From contig JAHHHP010000059.1 of the NCBI GenBank assembly GCA_019359275.1, forward strand, positions 1 through 34,489: a DNA stretch of 34,489 nt, written 5' to 3'. Below, in pieces: positions 1 through 7,424 of this stretch. Below the pieces are notes generated by a model, which saw only the letters and a list, made by a program, of their open reading frames with translations, was not told the DNA's origin and did no database searches. Position numbers and translations under genes: made by a program. The stretch is from Myxacorys chilensis ATA2-1-KO14 (GTDB lineage Bacteria; Cyanobacteriota; Cyanobacteriia; Leptolyngbyales; Leptolyngbyaceae). Position 1 is the stretch's first letter. Every line of letters begins with the position of its first letter.

Positions 1-362
1 AACTGCTCAAACTCTGGAGTGAATACGTCTACTTGAACCGAGGCATTGACGTCTCGAAGCTTTTCCCAACTGGAATCTAGCGTTGAACGAGTCTGTTGAT
101 TCATCGACAGAAACGATAGAGATTTTCCCAGTTTGACCGCCTGCGTCATGCCAGACAGTAAGATGGAAAGTCCAGCTTGGTCGATGGTGTCAATCCAAAG
201 CAAATCGACGACGATAGCATCGGCTTGCGCGATCGCGTCTCCTAAATGTGTTCCAAACGAGGTTTCAGTTAAATCTGAAAGATTGCCGTTCGGCTGCAAA
301 ACTACTGTCGTTGGAAAGGTCTTATCATCCGTTGAGCCTAAAATCAATTCACCGTTTATCAT
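1..362 (-). CDS. STAS-domain protein, partial (C-terminus beyond left edge)
   Basis: Reading leftwards from an ATG at 362-360, the frame stays open for 120 codons to the window edge, so the C-terminus is missing. The product looks like a single STAS domain (anti-sigma-factor antagonist/SulP C-terminal fold): a strand with a PNGNLSD turn near residues 20-30, then a strand IVVDLLWIDTIDQAGLSILL at about 50-69 with the domain's signature D-x-x-G-L. In SpoIIAA-type proteins the residue before that glycine is the phosphorylated serine; here it is alanine (DQAGL), so classical partner-switch phosphorylation at this site seems impossible. Other serines lie nearby. It is divergent from cbiD with about 110 bp between them. 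Family assignment rests on pattern recognition. The start is uncertain because the frame is open somewhat further upstream without another obvious ATG. Confidence 0.6.
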   Translation of the reverse strand, partial: MINGELILGSTDDKTFPTTVVLQPNGNLSDLTETSFGTHLGDAIAQADAIVVDLLWIDTIDQAGLSILLSGMTQAVKLGKSLSFLSMNQQTRSTLDSSWEKLRDVNASVQVDVFTPEFEQ

Positions 363-475
363 GCCGGTTCTTTTGGTTTGACAAGTCTCTGAGTTCTTTA
401 AGGATGAAGTAAATCAGACAGAATGGCGGCGTCATCCGTCACAAAGTACTGGTGTTTTAAATCACACGAAATTCT

Positions 476-1567
476 ATGGACGTTCGAGCAGGCTATACGC
501 TTCCGGTATTTGCATGTGCGGCGGCGATCGCGGCGCTAAAACAGCTCCAGACCGCTCAAGCGGTGGCTTCGGTTGAGGTAGATTTGATTGAACCCGCTCG
601 AACGGTGGAAATTGAGATCGAGCAGGTGGCAAGTCTTCAACCCGGAGTTGCGCTGGGAATCACGCGGAGCGATCCGGGTGACAATCTAGATTTGACGCGG
701 AATACTCCCGTCTGGGCGATGGTGAGTTACCAACAGGAAATGGGGGACGCTCGCATTGTGCTAGACGGAGGAGAAGGGGTTGGACGGACGGACGGGGGAG
801 CCGCCATCTATGCCTATGCCAAGCGGTTATTGATTGAAAACTTGGAGCGATCGCTCCAACCCAATGAAACGATTCGAGTCACCATTATTTTGCCAGAGGG
901 ACGATCGCTCGCCAAACGCACGTCGAATGAAGCCTTTGGCGTGGTCGAAGGACTGTCGCTTTTGGGAACCTCTGGAATCGCTCAACCGCTCAGCGCTCCC
1001 GGTCAGCTAGAACGCTTTCGACAAGAATTGCAGGAGAAAGCGCAGCGATTTGACTGCCTAGTGTTTTGTGTCGGCGAGAACGGGTTAGATTTGGCGACTC
1101 GACTAGGAGTTGAACCAGAAAGACTGATTAAAACCGCGAATTGGCTCGGTTCGCTGCTTGTCGAAGCGGGTTTGCAACAGGTGAAGTCAATTCTGCTCTT
1201 TGGCTATCACGGAAAACTCGTGAAACTGGCAGGCGGAATTTTTCATACCCATCATCATGTTGCTGATGGTCGATTGGAAATTCTGACGGCTCACGCCGCT
1301 AAAGCAGGACTCCCAACGGTAGAGCTACAGAGGATTTTTAACTGTGCCACGACCGAAGACGGCTTGAACTATCTGAGAACTCTGGATGGAGATTGGGTCG
1401 AGCGAGTGTATAGCGCGATCGCAGAAACGATCGATCATCGCTGTCAAGCTTACATCTATAACCATGCCCAAGCCTCGGTTCAAGTTGGCTCTGTGCTATT
1501 TGATCGGTCTCGTCAGATTCTCATTCAAAGCCAAATTGCAGCCACACTGTTGAAGCAAGTTTGCTAA
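476..1567 (+). CDS. cbiD: Cobalt-precorrin-5B C1-methyltransferase
   Basis: This 363-residue protein has the N-terminal signature of CbiD (RAGYTLPVFACAAAIAALK at residues 4-22) and the usual family length. CbiD methylates C1 of cobalt-precorrin-5B with S-adenosylmethionine in the anaerobic (early cobalt insertion) route to the corrin ring of cobalamin, in the cytoplasm. A glycine-rich segment near residues 96-106 (LDGGEGVGRTD) and a segment at about 240-260 (LFGYHGKLVKLAGGIFHTHHH), with clustered histidines, are typical. It stands alone 115 bp before guaA; the other cobalamin gene in this window, cbiB, lies about 6 kb away, so the pathway is dispersed as is usual in cyanobacteria. I see no cobalamin-riboswitch core in the 113 bp upstream. 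No clear Shine-Dalgarno precedes the ATG. Confidence 0.93.
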   Translation: MDVRAGYTLPVFACAAAIAALKQLQTAQAVASVEVDLIEPARTVEIEIEQVASLQPGVALGITRSDPGDNLDLTRNTPVWAMVSYQQEMGDARIVLDGGEGVGRTDGGAAIYAYAKRLLIENLERSLQPNETIRVTIILPEGRSLAKRTSNEAFGVVEGLSLLGTSGIAQPLSAPGQLERFRQELQEKAQRFDCLVFCVGENGLDLATRLGVEPERLIKTANWLGSLLVEAGLQQVKSILLFGYHGKLVKLAGGIFHTHHHVADGRLEILTAHAAKAGLPTVELQRIFNCATTEDGLNYLRTLDGDWVERVYSAIAETIDHRCQAYIYNHAQASVQVGSVLFDRSRQILIQSQIAATLLKQVC

Positions 1568-1682
1568 TGTAATTAAAATAGCGAAATTACTCTATATTAA
1601 AGACGCATTTTTTAGTGTTCTTCAAAACAACGCTTAGCTAGTTTGTCTACCCACACTCAGACTTTGATCAGGTGAAATTTCC

Positions 1683-3311
1683 GTGACACCACAGACAGAA
1701 CACTCCCTTCTTGATACGACCGCATCTACAAATACATCGACTCTCGACAGCCTCAACCGCCAAATGATCGTCATTCTAGACTTTGGCTCTCAATATTCTG
1801 AGTTGATTGCGCGGCGCATTCGTGAAACTCAAGTCTATTCTGAGGTGTTGTCGTACCGCATGACAGCTGAGCAACTGCGTCAACTCAATCCGGTTGGAAT
1901 CATTCTCTCTGGAGGTCCGAGTTCAGTTTATGACAAGGGCGCTCCGCATTGCGATCCAGAAATTTGGAATCTGGGAATTCCAGTTTTGGGCGTTTGTTAC
2001 GGAATGCAGTTGATGGTGCAACAACTGGGAGGCAAGGTTGAGCGGGCAGATCTTGGTGAATACGGCAAGGCGAGCTTGATGATCGACGATCCGACGGATC
2101 TGCTAACGAATGTGGGCGAAGGCTCCATTATGTGGATGAGTCACGGAGATTCTGTCACAACCATGCCTGACGGATTTGAGGTTTTGGCACACACCGCCAA
2201 TACGCCTTGTGCCGCGATCGCGGATCACGATCGTAAACTTTATGGCGTTCAGTTTCACCCAGAAGTGGTTCACTCGCAGGATGGACAGTCTCTGATTCGC
2301 AACTTTGTTTATCACATCTGCCATTGTCATCCGACCTGGACAACCGATGCGTTTGTGGAAGAATCGGTGCGGGAAATTCGGGGTAGAGTCGGGGATAAGC
2401 GAGTGCTATTGGCGCTGTCTGGAGGTGTTGATTCATCAACGCTGGCGTTTTTATTGCATCGCGCGATTGGGGATCAGCTAACGTGCATGTTTATCGATCA
2501 GGGCTTTATGCGAAAGCTAGAGCCAGAGCGGTTAGTCAAGCTTTTTCATGAGCAGTTTCACATTAATGTGGAATATGTGAATGCTCGCGATCGCTTTTTA
2601 GCGGCTGTCGCCGGAGTGGATGATCCGGAAGAGAAACGCAAGCGAATTGGACATGAGTTTATTCGAGTCTTTGAGTCAGAATCAAGGCGGCTGGGCCCGT
2701 TCGATTACTTGGCGCAGGGCACACTCTATCCTGACGTGATCGAGTCGGCAGATACCAACGTTGATCCACAAACCGGGGAACGGGTGGCAGTCAAAATTAA
2801 GAGCCATCACAACGTCGGTGGATTACCTAAAGATCTCCGATTTAAGCTGGTAGAACCTCTGCGGAAGCTGTTTAAAGATGAAGTTCGGAAGGTGGGACGC
2901 TCGATCGGTCTGCCTGAAGAAATTGTGAATCGTCAGCCGTTCCCAGGCCCAGGTTTAGCCATTCGCATTCTCGGCGCAGTCGATGAAGAGAAGCTCGATA
3001 TTCTACGGGATGCTGACTTTATCGTTCGTCAAGAGATCAATCGTGCAGGCATGTACAACGATTTTTGGCAGGCGTTTGCTGTATTGCTTCCCGTCCGCAG
3101 TGTGGGTGTGATGGGTGACCAGCGTACCTATGCTTATCCGATCGTGCTGCGATTGGTGTCGAGTGAAGATGGTATGACAGCGGATTGGTCTCGCGCTCCC
3201 TACGATTTGTTGGAAACGATCTCTAACCGAATTGTGAATGAAGTGAAAGGGGTAAATCGAGTGGTGTATGACATTACCTCGAAGCCGCCTGGCACGATTG
3301 AATGGGAATAG
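1683..3311 (+). CDS. guaA: GMP synthase (glutamine-hydrolysing)
   Basis: GuaA converts XMP to GMP using glutamine and ATP, the last step of guanine nucleotide synthesis. The 542-residue protein has both domains. The class I glutamine amidotransferase has nucleophile Cys105 in LGVCYGMQL and the His192/Glu194 dyad in GVQFHPEVV. The ATP-pyrophosphatase domain has the PP-loop SGGVDSS at 246-252, and the dimerisation domain ends in KPPGTIEWE. The first ~27 residues are a serine/threonine-rich extension relative to E. coli GuaA. The start is GTG, supported by AGGTGA about 9 nt upstream and by the absence of a better ATG before the conserved domain (Met28 would remove only the extension). A strong terminator follows. 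Confidence 0.97.
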   Translation: MTPQTEHSLLDTTASTNTSTLDSLNRQMIVILDFGSQYSELIARRIRETQVYSEVLSYRMTAEQLRQLNPVGIILSGGPSSVYDKGAPHCDPEIWNLGIPVLGVCYGMQLMVQQLGGKVERADLGEYGKASLMIDDPTDLLTNVGEGSIMWMSHGDSVTTMPDGFEVLAHTANTPCAAIADHDRKLYGVQFHPEVVHSQDGQSLIRNFVYHICHCHPTWTTDAFVEESVREIRGRVGDKRVLLALSGGVDSSTLAFLLHRAIGDQLTCMFIDQGFMRKLEPERLVKLFHEQFHINVEYVNARDRFLAAVAGVDDPEEKRKRIGHEFIRVFESESRRLGPFDYLAQGTLYPDVIESADTNVDPQTGERVAVKIKSHHNVGGLPKDLRFKLVEPLRKLFKDEVRKVGRSIGLPEEIVNRQPFPGPGLAIRILGAVDEEKLDILRDADFIVRQEINRAGMYNDFWQAFAVLLPVRSVGVMGDQRTYAYPIVLRLVSSEDGMTADWSRAPYDLLETISNRIVNEVKGVNRVVYDITSKPPGTIEWE

Positions 3312-3390
3312 GATGAGGCGATCGCAGGAATCACCGCTAGTTCATCAAAGGGGCTAATTACATCCTGCATCTTCTAACTCAGCTTTGGTA

Positions 3391-3421
3391 AAGGCGCAGC
3401 ATCATAGGTTTGCTGCGCCTT
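3391..3421 (+). terminator. Terminator hairpin downstream of guaA
   Basis: An 11-bp perfect stem, AAGGCGCAGCA (3391-3401) against TGCTGCGCCTT (3411-3421), encloses a 9-nt loop. It lies 80 bp after the guaA stop. The T-run is short on either strand, so it may act as a weak or bidirectional terminator between guaA and the convergent toxin gene. Confidence 0.7.
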
Positions 3422-3523
3422 GATTCGTTTCGAGGAAAGTGCGATCGCACTTGCTTTAGGGCTCCTGTGCGCGATAGCTGGGTGCATAGACATTATTGTA
3501 TTACTGACAAATGCTCAGCTTTT

Positions 3524-3943
3524 TTATGTCCAGTCCTCGATGGATAGACCTGCAATGTGCCCGAAGTCAGCACTATTTCGAGTCAATAGAACTGCTTTGT
3601 TCACCAATGCAACCGATGCAATTTTCAGATCCATCGTGCCAAGCCGTGGATACGCTTTCTTGAGACGCTGAAACTCTTGAGCAGCCTGTTCATCAAACTC
3701 AAGAATGGGGATTGAACAGTAATTTGTTAATTGTTGCTTGAGCTGTTTGTAAGGTTCAACCTGCTGTTTGACAGTCTTGGCTTTAGCTATGTAGCTTAAC
3801 CATCCCCGCATTTGCTCCTCATAACTAATGATGCTTACCGCTACTTGAGTAGAACTAACATTCGCCAATCTTTGCATTAAGCGTTGAGCTTTGACTCCTC
3901 CACGCTCTAAAACACTGAGATGATCAGTATCGAAAATATACAT
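3524..3943 (-). CDS. PIN-domain ribonuclease toxin, VapC family
   Basis: The 139-residue protein begins MYIFDTDHLSVLE, the classic N-terminus of VapC toxins, which cleave RNA with a Mg2+-dependent acidic site. Expected acidic residues are present: Asp5 or Asp7, Glu42/Glu43, Asp105 in GTMDLKIA and Asp126 in TRNSADFGHI. The length is normal and the site looks complete, so the toxin is probably active. Its ATG follows the TAG stop of the upstream gene with no base between (TAGATG), so the two are very likely translationally coupled, antitoxin first. The pair sits convergent to guaA in a segment without any HIP1 octamer, consistent with acquisition. Confidence 0.88.
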   Translation of the reverse strand: MYIFDTDHLSVLERGGVKAQRLMQRLANVSSTQVAVSIISYEEQMRGWLSYIAKAKTVKQQVEPYKQLKQQLTNYCSIPILEFDEQAAQEFQRLKKAYPRLGTMDLKIASVALVNKAVLLTRNSADFGHIAGLSIEDWT

Positions 3944-4747
3944 CTATACATCTGATGGCAGTGTAGAACCCGGGCGAAGAGAGCTGCGATACTCGCACCC
4001 CAACTGCATCGCCTCATCATAAACTGAGTCATCATCAAATGTTCCAGCGATTTGCTCCCACCAGGGTCTAGAGGATGAATCGATTTCTAGTTTGCTTTTA
4101 AGCTGTGTATCTTCTTCTAAGGTTGATTCTACATTCTTAATATGCTCCTCAACCTTTAATACAATAAGGCTGCTATAAGCTCTAAGTTGAGTGACTAATT
4201 TCGACAATTCTGAGCCGTTCTCAAAGTACTCTATTACATCACGGGCAGAGACAGAAATCGCGTCCTTAGCACCATCATAAATTTGCTTCAGTTCTGAAAT
4301 AGAGAAGAAGTCTGCAAATACATCAACAACTTCAGAGAGCCGAAGGAAACCTGAAACCATTCTTTCAAGATCAGCTCTGTACTCGCCTATCCTTCCTTCA
4401 TTTATAAGAGAAAGGCTGAAAAGCAAATAGGAATATGCTATGGAATAATTGCTTAGATGATCAATGTCTTTGATAAGCTCGATCGCCTGAGGAGTGTCCT
4501 TGTAGTGCCTCCACGCATCAAAAAAAGATTCAGTCAATCGACTAAATACAACATATCTTTCGTGATACGTTTTTGAATCATCCTTAGCTTGTCCCAGTAA
4601 AAGTTCTGCCTCTTGAGTCAAATTTTCAATTAGAGTTTTATCTGAGCTTGTAAGAATATCATCAAGATGTTTTTTTAGGGAGTAAATATCCTCTAAAACA
4701 GCTCGACTGAGAGAACTATCAACCCCTTCTATCTGGATGTTATTCAT
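3944..4747 (-). CDS. Long antitoxin: helical domain fused to a VapC-partner tail
   Basis: This 267-residue protein directly precedes the PIN toxin. Residues 228-259 (starting PWWEQIAGTFDDD and continuing YDEAMQLGCEYRSSLRP) match the conserved stretch I know from short cyanobacterial antitoxins that pair with VapC toxins and are usually well under 100 residues. The first ~215 residues do not look like any standard DNA-binding antitoxin fold. They are predicted almost wholly helical, acidic and leucine-rich, and I do not recognise the family. A Shine-Dalgarno AGGAAA lies about 9 nt before the ATG. The tail probably neutralises the PIN toxin; the N-terminal domain may sense something or replace the DNA-binding part (inference). 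Confidence 0.75.
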   Translation of the reverse strand: MNNIQIEGVDSSLSRAVLEDIYSLKKHLDDILTSSDKTLIENLTQEAELLLGQAKDDSKTYHERYVVFSRLTESFFDAWRHYKDTPQAIELIKDIDHLSNYSIAYSYLLFSLSLINEGRIGEYRADLERMVSGFLRLSEVVDVFADFFSISELKQIYDGAKDAISVSARDVIEYFENGSELSKLVTQLRAYSSLIVLKVEEHIKNVESTLEEDTQLKSKLEIDSSSRPWWEQIAGTFDDDSVYDEAMQLGCEYRSSLRPGSTLPSDV

Positions 4748-4929
4748 AACGAGTATTTCCTAAACATTAAAGGGAGTTGATGACTATTCTTTCGTTATCC
4801 TCATTCACCAGAAGCTTTGTTAAAGGAATTTCAGCATAAGCATTAACAACTCAGCCTATTGCCGTATTTGACTAAAGTGACCGAAAGGCTCTTCCAGCCA
4901 TTCCATTTTACCGTACACGCCAAAGATAT

Positions 4930-5928
4930 TCAGGATTGCCCTCGCCGTGAATTAGATGCGATTGTACCTGCAACATGCTTTAAGTTAGCCCTAGCATTAC
5001 GGCGCAGCATCGTGGGTTTGATGCGTCGCAATGCTGAAGCCGGAAATCGTCGCTCATACTCTTCATCAGAGATCTCGGCTAATTCTTCTAAAGTCGGATT
5101 CACGTTCCACGGGTAAGGCTGGAAGTCAGAAACATCAGTTTCTTGGGCAAAGCGTTGATTCCAAGGACAGACATCCTGACAGATATCGCAGCCAGCGACC
5201 CAGTTGTTGAGCTGAGGCGCGATCGCATCCGGCAAGGTTTCAGAGCGATTCTCAATCGTGTGATAAGCAATACATCGATTCGCATCAACGACAAAGGGTT
5301 GAGTAATTGCGCCAGTAGGACACGCTTCGATACATCGCGTGCAGGTTCCGCAATGCTGAGTGTGCGAGCGATTCCTCGGAGCTTCGCCAAGCGAATCGCG
5401 CTCTAACTCTACATTCGTCAACACCTCACCCAGAAACACCCACGATCCATACTCCCGCGTAATCACATTACCGTTCTTCGCAATCCAACCAATTCCGGCA
5501 CGCTGCGCCCAAACTTTATCTTGCACAGGTCCAGTATCCGCATAGTAACGAGCCTCAATGCCATCGCCCTGAGTTTCTAGCCACGATGCCAACGCTTTGA
5601 GTTTCTTTTGCAACACGCGATGATAGTCTCGCCCCCAGCCGTAGCGAGAAATTTTGGCGTACTCCTTGCCCTCTAATCGAGCGTGGGACGTGTAGTAATT
5701 GAGCGCTACACAAATCAGTGATCGCACCTCTGGCATCACCTGAAAAATATCTTCTCGCTTAGGATTTGCCATCCATGCCATATCTGCCTCATAGCCTTGA
5801 TCAAGCCACGATCGCAGAGATGCCGTTGCAGTTGTATCGTCCTTAAAATCTTCCACCTGAACGATTCCAACTTTGTGAAATCCAAGCTCTAACGCTTTTT
5901 GTTTAATTTGGTTCGTTAAGTCGTGCAT
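4930..5928 (-). CDS. queG: Epoxyqueuosine reductase
   Basis: QueG reduces epoxyqueuosine to queuosine at the wobble position of GUN-decoding tRNAs, using cobalamin and two [4Fe-4S] clusters. The 332-residue protein has the N-terminal cobalamin-binding region, a DTGPVQDK motif at 131-138 whose aspartate is the proposed acid catalyst, and two ferredoxin-like cysteine groups: C193, C196, C199, C203 (CGTCTRCIEACP) and C247, C250, C254 (CDICQDVCPWN), with Cys219 completing the set. Length is normal for the short form of the family without an extra HEAT-repeat tail. It depends on the cofactor made by cbiD and cbiB nearby. It is divergent from the NTF2-like gene with 71 bp between starts. Confidence 0.95.
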   Translation of the reverse strand: MHDLTNQIKQKALELGFHKVGIVQVEDFKDDTTATASLRSWLDQGYEADMAWMANPKREDIFQVMPEVRSLICVALNYYTSHARLEGKEYAKISRYGWGRDYHRVLQKKLKALASWLETQGDGIEARYYADTGPVQDKVWAQRAGIGWIAKNGNVITREYGSWVFLGEVLTNVELERDSLGEAPRNRSHTQHCGTCTRCIEACPTGAITQPFVVDANRCIAYHTIENRSETLPDAIAPQLNNWVAGCDICQDVCPWNQRFAQETDVSDFQPYPWNVNPTLEELAEISDEEYERRFPASALRRIKPTMLRRNARANLKHVAGTIASNSRRGQS

Positions 5929-5999
5929 TTCAATCTAGGGAGAGAAGATTATGTGCCCGTTGTAGTTCGTAATTTGTAGAAGCGCAATGAGAATGAACT

Positions 6000-6380
6000 A
6001 TGAGTGACGTTACTTTAGATTCTACGAGTATTGAGATTGAAACGGTGCAACGGTATTTTGAAACGTTTAACGCGGGCGAGTTTGAGGCAACCGCAGAGCT
6101 ATTCACGGTTGATGCCATCATGCATGCGCCGTTCAAGACTGAGGTGATGGGCAGAGATGCGATCGTGACCTATCTCCAGACGGAAGCGAAGGGAATGCAA
6201 GCCACTCCGCAGACTGTTGACACTCAAGACGAGCAGGTAGAAGTGACAGGCTTTGCAAAGTACGCAGGATTCAAAGTCAACATTGTCTGGACATTTCATT
6301 TGAATTCAGCAGAAGAAATTACCGATGTTTACATCAAACTAGTCGCCTCAGCACAAGAGTTGCTGAAGATGCGACGATGA
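6000..6380 (+). CDS. Stand-alone NTF2-fold protein resembling the OCP C-terminal domain (CTDH-like)
   Basis: The 126-residue protein is a single NTF2/SnoaL-like domain. Residues 16-28 (VQRYFETFNAGEF) and 94-107 (NIVWTFHLNSAEEI), together with LLK near the end (LVASAQELLKMRR), line up by eye with the C-terminal domain of orange carotenoid protein. Tyr19 and Trp97 fall where OCP has the Tyr and Trp that hydrogen-bond the 4-keto group of the carotenoid. Stand-alone relatives (C-terminal domain homologues, CTDH) bind and pass on carotenoids. No cysteine is present, unlike the redox-controlled CTDH described in Anabaena. No helical carotenoid protein gene lies nearby in this window. A generic NTF2-like protein of other function remains possible. 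A terminator follows directly. Confidence 0.7.
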   Translation: MSDVTLDSTSIEIETVQRYFETFNAGEFEATAELFTVDAIMHAPFKTEVMGRDAIVTYLQTEAKGMQATPQTVDTQDEQVEVTGFAKYAGFKVNIVWTFHLNSAEEITDVYIKLVASAQELLKMRR

Positions 6381-6409
6381 TTTGGACGAGACTTTGTAGG
6401 AAGCATAAT

Positions 6410-6453
6410 AAAAATTCCTCCAGCGCTACGCTCAGAACACTAGAGGAATTTTT
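6410..6453 (+). terminator. Bidirectional terminator
   Basis: An 11-bp perfect stem, AAAAATTCCTC (6410-6420) against GAGGAATTTTT (6443-6453), with a 22-nt loop. A-run on the left and T-run on the right make it work in both directions: for the NTF2 gene on plus and for the ClC remnant on minus. Confidence 0.8.
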
Positions 6454-6471
6454 GTTGTGTTGAATTATTCA

Positions 6472-6825
6472 CTAAACTTCGGCTGGAACGGATTGAGGAG
6501 CCGATTCGCTAGTGAAAACGCGTGATTCTGAAGAAAGTTCACTCCGCGATCGCTGCGTTTTAACTAACGACAAGTCAGTCGTCAGCAAGAAACTAACAAT
6601 ACACGCAATCAGGATCACCGGAACCATTGATGTACTCGATAAAACGCTGAGAATCACCGTTATACTAATCGGCGTCTTAGTAATGGCTACAGTCACGGCT
6701 GCCATCATGCACACCATACTAATCGTCGGATAGAGTTGCGGAAATCCCAATGAGAGGGCAAACCCAACCACTGCACCTAGATGAAATAGTGGAAAAATGA
6801 AACCACCTCGAAAACCTGAATGCAA
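6472..6825 (-). pseudogene. 5'-truncated ClC-type chloride channel/antiporter remnant
   Basis: The 117-codon frame encodes only the C-terminal end of a ClC family protein. HSGFRGGFIFPLFHLGA carries the G-x-F-x-P ion-filter motif of helix N, and hydrophobic segments for the last helices follow (GFALSLGFPQLYPTIS, VTVAITKTPISITVILS, VPVILIACIVSFLL). A complete ClC protein has 400 or more residues and two earlier filter motifs. Upstream the frame meets TGA eight codons before the possible TTG start, and only about 50 bp remain before the oppositely oriented rrf2 gene, so the N-terminal two thirds are missing. Most likely a deletion relic and non-functional as a channel. Confidence 0.72.
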
Positions 6826-6878
6826 GGTGCAACGATTAGTAGCACATCATAAAATATCAATACATAGCTATTGCGATC

Positions 6879-7322
6879 ATGAAACTCACAACTCGCGGAC
6901 ATTACAGCGTTAAGGCACTGCTTGACTTATGCTTTCAGCCTCAACAACAGCCCGCCCCCGTGAGCGCGATCGCGCAGCGTCAAGATATTCCTGCACCTTA
7001 CTTAGAAAAGCTGCTAATTGAGATGCGACGGGCAGGACTTGTCCGCTCGGTGCGGGGCGTCCAAGGCGGGTATCAACTGGCAAGGCAGCCTGCTCACATT
7101 TCGCTAGGGCAAATTTTAGAGGCGGTCGGCGAGACAGTAGAGCCGTTACCGCGTCACACTCCTGACAGCGCTCAGGCGGGAGATTGGGTCACGTTTGGTC
7201 TGTGGAATCGACTGCATCAGAAAATGAAAGAAGCCTTGTACAGCATTTCGTTAGAAGATTTATATTACGATGCGCGAAGCTGGCAAGCGGCTCAAGGGGA
7301 AGAAGCTAGTTTTATTGTGTGA
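6879..7322 (+). CDS. Rrf2-family transcriptional regulator
   Basis: The 147-residue protein starts MKLTTRGHYSVKALLDL, the standard Rrf2 opening, and contains the winged helix with the family's IPAPYLEKLLIEMRRAGLVRSVRGVQGGYQLAR region (about 37-69). Cysteines that bind an Fe-S cluster in IscR/NsrR-like members (three, around residues 90-106) are absent; the only cysteine is Cys18. It therefore probably senses something else or is an apo-type regulator such as CymR-like proteins. Its possible operon partner is cbiB, 102 bp downstream on the same strand. The upstream 50 bp abut the ClC remnant, so its promoter region may have been reshaped by that deletion. Confidence 0.9.
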   Translation: MKLTTRGHYSVKALLDLCFQPQQQPAPVSAIAQRQDIPAPYLEKLLIEMRRAGLVRSVRGVQGGYQLARQPAHISLGQILEAVGETVEPLPRHTPDSAQAGDWVTFGLWNRLHQKMKEALYSISLEDLYYDARSWQAAQGEEASFIV

Positions 7323-7373
7323 TGCCAATTTATTTCAATGCAGCAGATTGCAATATCGAGCGAAATCGTGAAG

Positions 7374-7394
7374 AGACGTTTCGGCGAAACGTCT
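7374..7394. repeat. Short palindromic element between rrf2 and cbiB
   Basis: A perfect dyad AGACGTTTC/GAAACGTCT with a GGC loop (7374-7394), not followed by a T-run. Small palindromes containing GAAACGTCT are a common dispersed type in cyanobacterial intergenic DNA; only this copy was seen in the window. It could also attenuate read-through into cbiB. Confidence 0.5.
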
Positions 7395-7424
7395 GTACGA
7401 TATTTAAGTATTTGCTGAGTTGGT

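Noticed and set aside
363..475. Possible cobalamin riboswitch before cbiD
   Set aside because: No B12-box (GCCACTG-like) or suitable stems are visible and the leader is short.
4859..5116. Plus-strand 85-codon frame at the 3' end of queG
   Set aside because: It overlaps the end of queG antisense and its composition is that of the complement; no ribosome site and no recognisable domain.
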